The position numbers and the translations under genes are program-made. DNA of 64,000 bases from contig NC_060060.1 in the NCBI RefSeq assembly GCF_020283565.1, forward strand, positions 66,325,257-66,389,256. Reading direction: 5' to 3'. The stretch is from Trifolium pratense. Taxonomy: Eukaryota; Streptophyta; Magnoliopsida; Fabales; Fabaceae. Below, one piece after another: positions 1-12,523 of this stretch. The notes below the pieces were generated by a model. That model saw only the letters and a program-made list of their open reading frames with translations, did not search any database and was not told where the DNA came from. The first letter of the stretch is position 1; each line of letters starts with the position of its first letter.

Positions 1-3000
1 GCCTGTTTCAGTCCATAAAGAGCTTTCTTTAGCTTGTACACATGATCAGGATTGGCAGGATCTACAAAACCTTTTGGCTGCTCCACATAAACTTCTTCAT
101 GTAAGTACCCATTAAGAAAGGCACTCTTGACATCCATTTGGTACAGCTTAAATTTAAAGATGCATGCTATACCAAGAAGTAGCCTAATAGATTCCAGTCT
201 TGCTACTGACGCAAATGTTTCATCAAAATCAAGTCTTTCAACCTGAGTATACCCTTGAGCCACTAATCTTGCCTTGTTTCTTGTTACAACACCATTTTCA
301 TCTGATTTGTTCTTGAACACCCATTTTATGCCTATGACATTAACACCATTGGGTCTGGGAACAAGATCCCACACATCACTTCTTCTAAACTGAGTTAGTT
401 CATCTTGCATGGCTTCTATCCAAAACTCATCAGTAAGAGCCTCTTTTACATTTTTAGGCTCAAACTTTGAAACAAAACATGAATTAGTAACCACTTCATT
501 TGTCCTTCTTGTAGCAATTCCCTAGTTAGGATTTCCAATGATGAGATCCTTGGGATGGTTCTTCTGTATTCTTATTAAAGGAACTTTGCTTACAGGACCA
601 GGTGTAGGAATAGTTGATTCATCATCTGAATCTGATTCTTTCTCTGCTACAGTTTCTTCAGATGTTGGCAAAGTTGTTGCAACATCTTCTTCAGTGTCTG
701 ATGTTCTTGCAGATGTTAAATCATCAATCACAACATTGATAGATTCTACTATTACCTTGGTTCTCTTGTTGTAAACTCTATAGGCCCTGCTGTTTGTTGA
801 GTATCCAAGAAATAACCCTTCTTCGCTTTTAGGATCCATTTTTCTTCTGTGTTCTCTATCAGATAAAATGTAACATTTACTTCCAAACACATGAAAGTGT
901 TTCACAGTTGGTCACAGTTCATATAGTGTAGTGGAGGTTCCAGTTCTGAGAGTGACACGATTGTGAATGTAACAGGCAGTATGCATAGCCTCAACCCATA
1001 ATTGATATGGAAGATGTTTTGCATGCAACATTACTCTGGCTGACTCTTGAATTGTCCTGTTCTTCCTTTCAACAACACCATTTTGTTGAGGTGTGATTGG
1101 AGCTGAGAATTCATGCTTGATTCCTTCAGAGGTACAAAATTCAAGGAAGCTTGCATTCTCAAACTCTTTACTATGATCACTTCGTATCCTCACAATAGCA
1201 GAGTTCTTTTCTCTTTGAAGTTGAAGGCAAAGTTCTTTGAATGCATCAAAACTTTCAGATTTGTCTTTTAGAAATTCAATCCATGTGAACCTTGAAAAGT
1301 CATCTACCATGACAAATGCGTACCTTTTTCCTCCAAGGCTCTCCACTTGCATTGGCCCCATAAGGTCTATGTGCAGCAATTCTAGCACCCTTGTTGTGGT
1401 AAGATGTTGCAACTTTGGATGCGACATCTTTGTCTGCTTCCCTATTTGGCATTCTCCACATATACTTCCTTCCTCTATTTTGAGTTTAGGAAGACCTCTG
1501 ATTGCCTCTTTAGCTATTGCCTTTTTCATGCCCTTAAGGTGCAGGTGGCCAAGTTTTTGGTGCCACAACTTTACCTCATCTTCTTTGCTAATATAACATG
1601 TGGATAAATTGTCTTCTTCTTTAGGAATCCAAAGATAACAGTTGTCTCTTGACCTTACTCCTTTCATCAACAGCTCTCCTTGCTCATTTGTAACTAGGCA
1701 TTCAGTTTTTGTGAAGTTTACTTTCATGCCTTGATCACAAAGTTGGCTTATGCTGATTAGATTTGCTTTAAGTCCTTTTACAAGTAACACATTATCTAGC
1801 TTTGGTTAGCCATAGTTTGTAAGTTTACCAACTCCCTTAATCTCTCCTTTGGCTCCATTTCCAAGCGTCACAAAACTGGTAGCATAAGACTTCAGATCTT
1901 CAAGATAGTGTTCAACACCTGTCATATGTCTAGAACAGCCACTATCAAAGTACCAGGTTTCTCTTGAAGAAGCTCTCAAGGATGTATGAGCTATCAGACC
2001 TGTGATCTTCTTCTTTTCTCTGCATTCTTTTCTAGTTGTAACATTAGGAAAGGCAGGAGTATGTAACTCTTGATGAACTCTCCTTGGATATCCGTGCAGC
2101 CTATAGCAGAAAGGCCTAATATGTCCTTTCCTTCCACAATGATGACATGTCCAATTATAGAACCTGGGCATAGGATGTTCCATAGGTTGTTGCGACAATC
2201 CTCCTGACACAAAAATTCTGTTGATTGGAGTGTGTATGGTGGCATTGTTGAACTCCATCTGCTGCTTTACTCTTTCATGTTCAAAACCAATGGGCTTAGG
2301 TTTCCCATAGTTTTGTCTTTGTAACATTTCTTCAAAGGCATCAGTGTCTTTGGTCATCATTTTAGCCACCTTTGTGACATGATCCAAGTCAGCATTTAAC
2401 TTGGCCACTTCTTCTCTTTGTACAGCAATCTTACTTAGGAGGTTGGACTTTTCTATTTCCAACTGATGAATCTTACTTGTGAGTAACTCATTTCTTTCAG
2501 CTTGCAGTTTGCCATTGATTTTCTTTTGTTTCTCCAATGCTTTGCAAACCTCTATGCTTCTATTATGAAGATCTTTGTAAGTAGCAGCTAGTTCTTCATA
2601 AGTTACCTCATCATCACATGATTCTGAGTCAGATACACAAACTCCTGTTAATGCTTTAACAAATTTAGCAGATTCTTCCTCCTCTGAATCTGTATCAGAC
2701 CATGAAACCACAAGACTTTTCTTTTGTCTTTTTAGAAAGGTTGGACATTCAGTTCTGATATGGCCAAAACCTTCACATTCATGGCATCTTACTCCTTTTT
2801 CATCTTCACTTGCCTTTTTCTGAAAGCTGGATTGTTTGTTGTTGTTGAATCGACCATTTGACTTGGGTCTTTGATCCACTTTTTTCATCAACTTGTTGAA
2901 CTGTCTCCCAAGCATAGCCATAGACTCAGCTAAGCTTTCTTCACCTTCAGATTCAATTTGTTCATCAGCACCACTTTTTGAAGCAAAGGCTAGATTCTTA

Positions 3001-3695
3001 TCTTTCTTTTCATTCCTCCTGTTCAAGCCAATTTCATAGGTCTGAAGTGATCCTATGAGTTCATCTAAATTTAGACTTGAAAGATCATGAGCCTCCTCAA
3101 TGGCTGTCACCTTCATATAAAACCTTTTAGGCAAAGATCTGAGTATTTTTCCAACTAGCTCCTCATCTGAGATAGGTTTTCCAAGTGCATCAAACGAATT
3201 TGCAAAGTCAAGCACATTCATTTGAAAGTCATGAATGCTTTCCTCCTCCTTCATTCTGAGATTCTCAAAATTGGTTTTGAGCATCTGAAGCTTAGATAGC
3301 TTCACTTTAGATGTTCCTTCATGAGCTTTTCTCAGAATTTCCCAGGCATGCTTAGTAGTAGTACATCTCTTGACAAGCCTGAACATGTTAGCATCCACAC
3401 CATTGAAAATTGCATACAAGGCTTTGGAGTTGTCAAGTGCCAGATCATCCTCATCTTTTGTCCATTCGTCGTATGGCTTCTTTACATCAGTTTTCCTGCC
3501 ATCTTTGTCAAGAACCATTGGTGGTTCCCATCCATGTAACACAGCCTTCCATGTCCTGCTGTCAATTGATTTTATGAAAGCCTCCATACGAGATTTCCAA
3601 TAATCATAGTTCTCAGGACCTGTCAGTAAAGGGGGTTTAGACACTGACCCTCCTTCTTTATCCATTGTACCAGAAAATACTTCCCTGGAGCTCAC
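1..3695 (-). pseudogene. gag-pol: gag-pol polyprotein remnant of copia element A
   Basis: One reading frame runs from the ATG at 3695 to the window edge, broken by three in-frame stops: TAA at 1808-1806, TGA at 914-912 and TAG at 524-522. Gag comes first, with a zinc knuckle (CHECEGFGHIRTEC), a coiled-coil stretch and a second knuckle ([14 protein letters not shown]). The protease motif [10 protein letters not shown] follows near 1940-1910, then the GAG-pre-integrase zinc region (HQKLGHLHL), the integrase core (HIDLMGPM, VDDFSRFTW), and reverse transcriptase up to [10 protein letters not shown] at the left edge. The TGA at 914 coincides with a short in-frame deletion relative to the sister element. 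All breaks keep the frame, so decay was mainly by point changes. No functional polyprotein is expected. Confidence 0.9.
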
Positions 3696-3712
3696 CCAAA
3701 ATAACAGAACAA

Positions 3713-3731
3713 GGTGCCTGCTCTGATGCTA
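3713..3731 (-). promoter_or_regulatory. Primer binding site of copia element A
   Basis: The minus strand reads TAGCATCAGAGCAGGCACC two bases after the LTR. It is a mutated match to the initiator-Met tRNA 3' end (TGGTATCAGAGC) and close to the site at 31186 in the related element. Confidence 0.7.
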
Positions 3732-3733
3732 AT

Positions 3734-4741
3734 TGAAATTCTGGTATCTCTAGAAAGATGTTGCCTAAGATGTCCCAACAACTTCTTTATGAGTAATGTT
3801 GTTTCTATTGTTGGCACATCTTACATAACATATAAAATACTGACAGAGAATAAATAAAGTGCACAAGTAATTGTTAACCCAGTTCAGCCAACTGCCTACT
3901 CTGGGGGATACCAATCCAGGAAGGAAATCCACTAATAGCTCTAGTTACTAAGACCTCCAGCAAACCCTAGGATTTACGCCTTAAACTAAGACCTCCAGCA
4001 AACCCCTGGTTTACGCCTTATAACCTCGACACTACTCATGCAATTTCTGCCTAGGAACTCCTAGACATGAGATCCCATCTCACTTCCACTCACACAACAC
4101 AACCTGTGTTGTTTAAACAATGTTGGGAATGATGTGGCAACAACTTACCAAGACACTACTTCACTTTTGCTTAAAAGCTTCAAGTGAATCACACACGGTA
4201 AACTCCGTACTTCAAAGCTTAGGAGTAACCTTAAAATAATAAACTCACTTCTTAACTCGTGTTATAGAATCCACAAGCAAGAATTACAATCAAATAATAA
4301 AAGACTCAACAAAGACTCAATATGTGTAACTAATACTTTTCAATGAGATACTTGGTCTTGAGCTTGGTCTTCGTATATATAGCATAATAGTACGCTCCTC
4401 TTGCTTCAGAATCAATAGGACGCTCCTTGAGAATCATAAAAGATGATCTGATACTTTTTCAATCTTCATTAAGGATATATCAAGACTTTCCAAAAGTGTT
4501 TAAGGGACTTTAGAAGATAGGATAAGTCATCCAACTATTCCATTAAGTTTGTCTTATCCTTAAAGCTCCTGATCAGATCAAATCTTCAATAAGCGTGTTT
4601 ATCAGTGGATTTCCATATATAGCAGATGCTCTCATAAATGCGGGAGATTTCCTTTAATAAATATGATGTTGTAACATGTTTTCCAACATCTTGTTAGAAT
4701 ATTTGTTTTAGCAAAATTAAGCCAATTTCAAATATCCAACA
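3734..4741 (-). repeat. 5' LTR of copia element A
   Basis: On the minus strand this 1008-bp block begins TGTTGGATAT and ends AGAATTTCA, directly before the primer binding site. Its first 40 bases resemble the LTR start at 30204 (TGTTGGTGTTTTGATTGGC), which supports the boundary. A TATA-like stretch (TATATATA) lies near 4372-4380. Only one LTR is in the window, so the outer boundary is inferred from that similarity. Confidence 0.75.
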
Positions 4742-6791
4742 GACTTTGGTGGCGGAAAGTTCACCGTAATTAAATATATTTTACGAGAAAAAACGATGCA
4801 AGAGAAATAATAGATAAGGCGGAGAACAATATAGAAGAGATATAGACACAAAAGTGTCATGCCTTTCTTGCCTTCAACCTTAAAAGTAGCGGATTTAGGT
4901 CTCGATTTCTACATGCATATGTCATTGAAGCTATTAACTGAGTTATATTTATATGATTGAGTGTTTTTAATTTCTACTAGTTATTATTCTTTCTTTAATT
5001 GGACATACATTTGCAAAAATAGTAAAGACATACATTTGCAAATCAGAATTTGAATATAACTTTGTACTAGTCGTCGGTTGACATAAATTTTTAGTTAACA
5101 AAGCATACTAACATGTTTTTTTTTTATTATTAAAAATAAAACGATATTCATTCATTTAAATCGATAGAGTACACCAATGCAATACAAATTCAAAGTCGCT
5201 AAAAACAAAACAAACTCACAATATCCATATGTTAATATGCATAAAACGGCAAATGCATAAGTCTACAGATATAACTTGATGACATTAAAGTCGACATTGA
5301 TTGAATCTGAAAATAAAAACCACTTTCTTCTTCTCTTCTAACCCTAGATTAAATTGTCAAACTAAAGATTAAATAGTTAAATAATCAAATTAATTTATGA
5401 TATTTTAATGTCTTAATAATGACATGTTTTAAAAAAAAGTCATTTAGAACATGATATGTGAACTTTTGAAAAAAAGTAGGGACTAAAATTGAAAATTTAG
5501 AGGGACCAATATTCGAAGAAATATCTTTAGAGAAACTAAAAATGAAATTTGATAAATTTAAAGAGAATAAAAACAATATATACTTCTTACACAATGTTTA
5601 CAATTAAACATTTTAATATCCATTGTGTTGATAGTTTATGTAAGAAATAACTCACTATAGTTTCTTCATTAATGACAAAACTCGAAGTAACCTGGTCATT
5701 TTGACATCCGATTATCTCGTAAATAATTTCTACGCAATGCCTCAATCGAGTTATTTATAAACGTATGGATGTTATGCCCGAATATTTCATTTGCTTCCTC
5801 CACAACGACACCTGAAAAATAGCAATATGCGGAAACATTCCCAATATGGGCATACCATAATCTCTTTGTTAAGTTTTTTAATGAAGACATTGTCTTACTT
5901 ATTCCATTTTTATTTATTTATTTATTTACATTTTCTTTTCCTCTTTATTTTCTCATCTTTAGGACATCTTTCATAGTTGCAATTAATGATTTACTTAATA
6001 ATTGTACTTTTTCATTTCTTTCAGCGGGCTAACAACATTGATGAATATTATCTTCTAATATTATGGTGTAAATTAGCGACGTATGAGAAGTTTCTCAGGA
6101 ATGTCTTTGCAGTTATTCAGAATTTTGTATTATCGAGATTTCATTTGATCCAAGTCAACTGTTTTTATGCTCTTTAATTTGGTATACAACTATTTCCAGG
6201 GTCTTTATCGTGGACCTTCGTCAGAAGGGATATTATTATTGTTCAAGTTCCAACCCTTTAATTAGGCATGCAAAAGTACATGATATATTTAAATTACTTC
6301 GCTATGTTTGAAATACCATTCAACACTACAACGACCCCGACTACACGGTAGTGTTATTTTTTTTTAATAAAATTTATATAAATGATTTTAATTAATTTAT
6401 TTTTATTTTTATTTTCAGACATATCTGGGAGACTCCATCGTTTAAGCCAACGAATATGCAGTTTCTCAGTGTCCTAATCTTGTGTTACTGTGTTACAAAC
6501 TGTTAGAAATGGAAACCTTAAGACCCAAAACCGCTTTAATTTTTTTTTGTCTGATTGGTCGTAAGGCGACGACTAAGTGTGCTCCAAAATCACTTCTAAA
6601 TTTTAAGGGTTATAGAATTTACCTAATAATACTCCAAGGAACATAATCCTCCAACATTGGTTATTCCATTTTCAACTCAAAATACCATCTTCAAGCTTCT
6701 TAACAATGAAATTGAAAACCAAACCATATTGAATAAATGCTTCTAAATTTATGGTGTAAATCAGGGACGTCTGGAGTATCAACAACCCTAA
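4742..6791. other. Degraded host sequence, no intact gene
   Basis: This AT-rich stretch has only short ORFs. Around 5100-5200 the minus strand ends in a T/A-rich tail that resembles the 3' end of a plant LINE. A block at 6030-6185 (open as IDEYYLLILWCK...) recurs with mutations at 6720-6791 plus 9029-9115, indicating an old local duplication later split by the transposon at 6792. The parent gene was not recognised. Confidence 0.4.
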
Positions 6792-9025
6792 GGCTCTGTT
6801 TGGATTGATGATACAGAACGGAATGGAGCGGAATGAAATATAATGGAATGGAGTGGAGCGGGATGGAATGGAACACAAATTTCATTCCACTGTTTGGATA
6901 TTCAACTATGGAGTGGAACAAAATTACCACTCAATCGTTTGGGAAGTGAACGGAATGAAATAAATTATAACATTTTTATTCCAATTTTACCCTTATTTTA
7001 AAATATTAAACTATATGCAATAACTCCAATTCACTCAAACTAAACCAACAAAAAAGACTCAAATACTAAAAACACATAATATATGAGCACCATAAGCAAA
7101 CCACCATAATCAATTAACAAAGACAAATATTGAAAGAGGTTTTACAAAAAATGGCTTTTGGACTTTTTTTCATATGAATTTGCTAACTGATATCCAAGAA
7201 TTATGTTATCATCTCAGTTAATTGGAATAAACAAGCAACTTACTTACTTTAAGATTTTTTGTTCTCATAATCAATGGAATATGCCCCTTTGATGAAGAAG
7301 AACAACAACAACCAAAAGAGACGAAAAACAAACACAATAAAAAAAATACCAAACAAAAAACACAAATACAAAGCACCTAGGTTCTAGACTTCATTCATGT
7401 TAATCTACTTAAACATAGAATTGGAAAAACATAATCTTGCATATGAAAAGTAAATGGAAAATGCATCACAACCAGCAACATGCATGCCAATTTTTTTTAA
7501 AAAAAAATACAAGAACAATTTATTTTTATTTTTTGGGCAAACAACGATTAATAAAAAATGGCATATTTTATTGGACAAGGAAAAATTAACAGTCAGCACA
7601 CAAAAGAAGAAGTGAGATAAAGAGTTTTGTGAAGAAGAAGAGAGGTATGAGTTTCTCGTGTGATATGGTATTTGGGAAGAGGAAGAGAAAAATAAAATAA
7701 GGGTAAAAGAGTAATATTTAAAATATGAAGTTCCATTCCATTGGATACACCCAATGTTTTAAGAACCGGACCAGAAGTTGAACCGTTGTGACCATCGGTT
7801 CAAGGTTCAATCAGTCGGACCGGTTCAACCATTATTGAACCGTTTACATTGAACCGTTCATATAATTTTATTATAATAACAAAATAGAATGGAATTTTTT
7901 TTCTTCTCTATAACAAACTAACAAAACACAACTTAAGAAAATAATAAATAAATAAATAGTGAGCAATGCTAGGAACACACTCTTTATCACACTTTTTTAA
8001 ACACACTCTCATTTATTAGACCACATCATCCATTTTTTTAAATTCATTACCGGTTAACCTATTGAACAAGTTGAACTATTTTTATTTTTCATTTTTTCTC
8101 TTTCTTCTTTTATAGTTATTCGTCACCACTAACCTCGGTTAGCACCACTACCCAGTACCCACAATCTAATCCTTCAACAAGAATGTTAAATCAAATCACT
8201 ATCAGTATAGTTGAGAGGATTGACAAAAGGATTGTAAAATTATTTGAAGTTGTTGTTATTATTTCTGTTGGAAAACGAAGAGATTTTCAGATCTTTGGCT
8301 ATGGAACAAAACCCCATTTACAACTTTCAATCTTTGACTTTTGTCTTGGTGGAGATGAACAAAGAGGTTGAGATCTGGGTCTATAGGAGGACGATTTTTC
8401 CTCTGTACATCTTTAAGAAGAAGATTGAGTTTGACAATGTTCTTAAAATGAAAGAGACATGTACTAAAATGAAGTTTTTGAAACCACAAAAGTATTACTA
8501 ACACCAGATGATGATGATGTTGACGTATTTGGCTATGGGGATCGATTTGTTTTTGACAAATAGATGATGATGATGACGACGATTCAATTCCAAAAGAATG
8601 AAAAGAAAAAAAAAAAAGTTAATGGTGAATAAACGGTAGCAGGTAATGGATTTTTAAAGCTAGATTCCGAACCGGCCGGTTTTTTAAAACCGCCCCCGGT
8701 TCGACGGTTTGAGCGGTTCAGGACGATTCGTACCGGTTTCAAGCGGTTTTTTTCCGGTTCTGCAGACTATCGGTTCTCAGCACTAGTCCGGACCGCTGCT
8801 GTGTCCGGTTCCCGGTTGAACCGGCCGGTCCGGTCCGGTTCTTAAAACATTGGATACACCCCAAATTGGGGGGAATGAAAAATTGAAGGATTGGGTGGTA
8901 TAGAATGGAATTGGTTCCATTGGGTTCCATTCCATTCCATTAATTTTTTGCAAATCCAAACAATGGAATGTTATTATTTACCACTCCATTCCATTCCACC
9001 ACATACCACCAATCCAAACATAGCC
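6792..9025. mobile_element. Non-autonomous PIF/Harbinger-like DNA transposon
   Basis: The left end GGCTCTGTTTGGATTG is matched by the reverse complement of the right end, GGCTATGTTTGGATTG. The flanking TAA (6789-6791 and 9026-9028) is a 3-bp target duplication typical of the Harbinger superfamily. Both subterminal regions are rich in repeats of the GGAATGGA/TTCCATTCC type. No transposase is recognisable. About 1.1 kb of the interior is a second repeat element (7753-8851). Confidence 0.7.
7753..8851. mobile_element. Mutator-like/foldback repeat nested in the Harbinger-like element
   Basis: Ends AATGTTTTAAGAACCGG and CCGGTTCTTAAAACATT are inverted repeats. They are flanked by the identical 10-mer GGATACACCC (7743-7752 and 8852-8861), which fits a 9-bp Mutator-type duplication plus one chance base. 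Both arms are built from many degenerate GAACCGG/CCGGTTC units. No transposase ORF is present. A further degenerate copy of the same repeat lies at 11541-11710. Confidence 0.6.
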
Positions 9026-9266
9026 TAAGTTAGAAGAATATGCCTCTAATGTTATTAGGATTTTGTATCATCGAGATTTGCTTTGATCCAAGTCAACTAT
9101 TTTTATACTCTTTTAAACAATTTGGTGAACATCCACTTGTTAATGTAGAAATGATGCAAGATCAGCTCAAATTTTTTCCTTACCTCTGTACATTTCAGGT
9201 TATGTTTTTTTATTCTATTCTCGAATTTCATGTTATTGTATGTACAAAATTACGTTCTTTGAAGAT

Positions 9267-9353
9267 TGTTAGAAGTCCCACATTGGCTATAGATATGGCA
9301 AAGATAGCCTTTATAAGTATAGTGCAAACCTCAACTCTCAAGCTTAGGCAGTA
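9267..9353 (+). repeat. LTR-like fragment at the 3' end of a protease pseudogene
   Basis: The stretch begins TGTTAGAAGTCCCACATTGG and carries TTTATAAGTATAG near 9310. This looks like the U3 start and TATA box of a legume LTR (recognised by pattern, not searched). Its right end coincides with the last codons of the minus-strand protease ORF, so it probably replaced that gene's 3' end. Confidence 0.35.
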
Positions 9354-10180
9354 GGGCGAAGCGAACATTCTTAGCATCAAAACCATAAGAGGGGTGGCGC
9401 ATTTTCCCATGTTCTTTGAAATGCTCCCACATCTTATTGATAAGGTTGATGGGCAGAAGAGGTGATGAAGTACTGATGTCAAAGAAAGTAATTCCAAGCA
9501 ATTCTCTTGAGGTGCTTATAACAGAAGCTCCATCCCCACACCGAGTAAAACGAGAACTTATCGTAAAAAGCTCGTTACAATCATATTTCTCGGACCTAAA
9601 CCGGTTCAAACTTAACACACCCGGAGCGGCCATATATGCATTTACCCCTTGAAAATAACGGCCAACTACAATTACGTTATCACCATGTTTTGATTTGTTT
9701 GAATGACGACGAAGAAAATCAGTTTCCGAAACACTAGCGTCATTAATCATGGATAACTTTGCCGGCTCAAAAAAGCTTTTAGAACGGAACTTGACAACAA
9801 CCAAATTGTAGAAAAAATCCGAAAAAAATTATTTCTCCCAGATACCAACTACCATCACTAGCATAAACAACCACCTTTAAATCATCTGCCAAATCGTTTT
9901 TACGAAATTTGGTTTCATCACAAGGGCGTGCTAAATTGAGTGATGTGATTACAATATTGGTATTACCATCTCTTTCAACAATTGCTCCGCAATTTTGACT
10001 CAATACGGAGGCACCAGAAGATGAGACGAGGGAAACGACAAAAGATGAAGCCTTCAGCGCAGAAACTTTAGTGTTGTCATCTAAGTTTTCGACGCCGGAA
10101 AACGTAGGTCTTTTTTTCAGCAGCAATTTTGAGATTTTGAATCTCGATCTCGAAAAATTCATATATAACCGGTTCATCAT
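9331..10180 (-). pseudogene. Deg/HtrA-like (Do-like) trypsin-fold protein, frameshifted
   Basis: Two overlapping minus-strand ORFs (10180-9779 and 9804-9331) together read as one trypsin-fold protein: a start at MMNRLYMNFSRSR, then a segment like the first beta-barrel (SLVSSSGASVLSQNCGAIVE, NIVITSLNLARP, DLKVVVYASDGSWYLGEI), then VVVKFRSKS and GDNVIVVGRYFQG. The frame changes in a run of T residues near 9790-9830, a typical slippage site. A Ser-centred motif (CGDGASVIST) is near the end, but a complete His-Asp-Ser triad is not visible. The last codons come from the LTR-like fragment at 9267. Such Do-like 14-type proteins form degenerate families in legumes (family assignment inferred from motif order). 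A divergent relative starts 336 bp away at 10516. Confidence 0.5.
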
Positions 10181-10515
10181 CCATCACGTTATAACTCCGC
10201 ATCTTTCCCCTTTCCATCTTCTCAAAACCTTTGCGACGAGGAGAAAGAGTGAGAGCGGTGAGAGGTGGTGTGGTGTGGCGGATTGGAGATTGAGCGGTGA
10301 GCAGTGGTGCAATGCGGCGGATTGGAGATTGAACGCGAGAGAGAGAAAGATTGAGAGCTGTGACTGCCCTTGTTTTTATTTCTGTTTCCCTATTTATTAT
10401 TGTGCTTTTTGGTCACTGCCCTTTCCCATGTTTTATAAACACAAACCTTGAAACCTTCTTTCACAAATCACAACAAACACATACACACAAACAACACTCG
10501 TTTTATTTTCCTATA
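10181..10515. promoter_or_regulatory. Shared upstream region of two divergent protease-like genes
   Basis: This gap separates the minus-strand start at 10180 from the plus-strand ATG at 10516. It holds an imperfect tandem repeat at about 10253-10340 (GCGGATTGGAGATTGA occurs twice, with GAGCGGTGAG). A GA-rich stretch follows, and TTTATAAACACAAACC near 10432 is a plausible TATA-like site for the plus-strand gene. Bidirectional promoter function is inference only. Confidence 0.3.
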
Positions 10516-11087
10516 ATGGAAACTCAAGCTGAATCTTCATCTCAAGCACAACCTTCACTGCCTCAAAATCATCCTACACTTACGGGAAATCTTAAGATGG
10601 TACATGATACAGTGAAACCAATTGTTTGGAGGTTGCATTTGAAATGGGGGAATGCATATGATGGGACTCTCACGACATTCGCTGTTAAGGGTAATTTATT
10701 GATGACATGTACCCACGGAGGTTGGTCCACACATAGGAATCTTGAGATTACAACAAAACCTCTATCTTCAGATCAAACATATTGTTGATATAAAGACCAA
10801 CTGTGATATGACCTTGCTAAGGGTTGATAGGGTGACAAAGATGGAAATCGGCAAATTTGGTGAGGGAAAGGTTGAGGTGGGGCAGGTTATTATGGCGTAT
10901 GGTCATCCCTATCATTACCTCGCATCGGGTTGTGTCGGAAGAAATTTCTACCCTTGTAGTGCTAATTTTGTTGATCCAACCTTTGACATTGACAGTACCT
11001 ATACCTGCCAAAATCACCATGCACCTCCTCCTTTGTCAAAGCCAACATAACATGGAAGCTCTATTTGCAGTGCAAAGTGGTTATTGA
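10516..11087 (+). pseudogene. Deg/HtrA-like trypsin-fold gene, frameshifted
   Basis: Translation from the ATG at 10516 (METQAESSSQAQ) gives GNAYDGTLTTFAVKGNLLMTCTHGGW, which looks like a first trypsin beta-barrel with a Thr-Cys-Thr-His segment at the usual catalytic His site. The frame stops at 10788. The match continues from about 10770 in another frame: DIKTNCDMTLLRVDR has Asp in the expected position, then GKVEVGQVIMAYGHPYHYLASG. A third frame carries NMEALFAVQSGY to 11087. No GT-AG pair that would join the frames was found, so at least two indels are likely. The Ser region is not recognisable. Confidence 0.45.
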
Positions 11088-12523
11088 TCATACATTATCT
11101 CTCTTCATGGAAATCGCATCTGGATTAGTCTGGATGTATGAACTTCCTTGGAGTATTATCATTTATTATTTACATTTTTGGATCTTGTCTATTTAATTTG
11201 ATACGTATTTTATTTTTGTAGATACATGACGAAAAATATGCTTCAAAAGTCGGATATTGTTTAGTGCAAATTTTTGAATCAGAACATGAGCTACTTCTAA
11301 CCATTAAATATGAGACACACTTTTGATCTCGTTTGTACTACATACACACTAAAGTTATATGATATTAAGGAATATGAGACATACCATTATTATTTTTTTT
11401 TGAAAGTGTAATGTTGAATTACAAGTTATTGGCTTACAATACTGAGGTACATAACTTCACTTATTTATTGTTGAAAGTGCAATGTTGAATTTCAATAAAT
11501 TGGACCGGAAATGGAAGCAATACAAGTGAAGCTTAGTTTACCCAATGTTCTAAAAACCGGTTCGGCCAGTCGAACTAGTCCGGCGGGGAACCGGTAGTGT
11601 AAGCGATTCGGTCCAGTTGCAGGACCGGTTATGCATTTGATCCAGTGAAGATCGATGCAGCCCAGCTGGGTCTCTAGTTGAACCGGGAACCGGAAAAACC
11701 CATGTTGAACCAAACCGGCGGTTTGAGCTTGGATAAATATTTCAAAGCTGTGGTCAGGAAGATTTGAACACAGGTCTTTGGATAATACAAAGGCAAATTT
11801 ACCACTTGGCAATTTGAGTTATTATGTTAATGTTACATCTGAATAATATATCTACTTTCACCGTCAGTTTAATCCGATTCAATGGTCAGTTCTGGCATCA
11901 ACTGGTAAAGTTGCAAAAAAAATCAAATTATAGTTGACTACTTAAAGCAAGTTGGGTTTTTGGAAGTTGCAACATTGTAAACCTTTAAAATTGACCGATC
12001 GTTGGTGACAACAATGGTGGAACAGTGGACGACTGAAAACACAATTTCATCTTATAACAGGAGTGTAACATAACTCTCGAAAATGTAAACATCATACTAT
12101 GCGAAATGGTGCTTCCACCTTTTGATTCACCTATATATTGAAATGCCACAAACAAAATTGCATCTGTAGATTATACAACTTCTAAATAATCCTTACTGTA
12201 TAAGCTTGGCGGCATCATGAGGCAAACAAATAGAGTTGCACATAGTTTAGCTAAGTCCACATTAGAGTCTAGCCCCTGCAGTTATTACTCTATTCCCCAT
12301 TGTATTTTTGCTTATTGTTGCTAATGAAATGAAATAAACTCACTTTGCCTAAAAAAATAATAATTCCTTACTGTACATTTATCAGGGTTTTGAAACATCA
12401 AAATAGACAGCCTGATATCTTTGAAATAAAAATCTTGAAGAGCGAATACTATGGTTGTATAAATTGCTCGTAATCGCCACACTAATTCGGGAAACAGTTA
12501 TCCAGCAGCAGTCCAAACGGAGC
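11088..12523. other. Intergenic: repeat debris and 3' region of the aspartic protease gene
   Basis: No gene is supported here. There is a short direct repeat (GAAAGTGYAATGTTGAATT at about 11403 and 11474). At 11541-11710 lies a degenerate copy of the GAACCGG-rich foldback repeat seen at 7753. At about 12230-12360 a plus-strand segment ends in GCTAATGAAATGAAATAAAC then an A-rich tail, resembling a truncated plant LINE 3' end. The last ~140 bases are the probable 3' UTR of the minus-strand protease gene. Confidence 0.35.

Larger units (their letters stand above)
1..4741 (-). mobile_element. SIRE-type Ty1/copia element A, 5' part only
   Basis: The element reads on the minus strand: 5' LTR (4741-3734), primer binding site, gag, protease, integrase and the start of reverse transcriptase, then leaves the window. 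The 3' LTR is therefore not visible and no TSD pair can be tested; the flanking five bases GACTT (4742-4746) should recur at the other end. The coding region aligns by eye over its whole length with the element at 30204-39361, but carries several in-frame stops, so this copy is older and dead. SIRE lineage is inferred from the very long gag with two zinc knuckles and the LTR of about 1 kb. Confidence 0.9.

Noticed and set aside
10071..10451. 126-codon plus-strand ORF
   Set aside because: Antisense shadow of the Deg-like pseudogene start and its upstream region.
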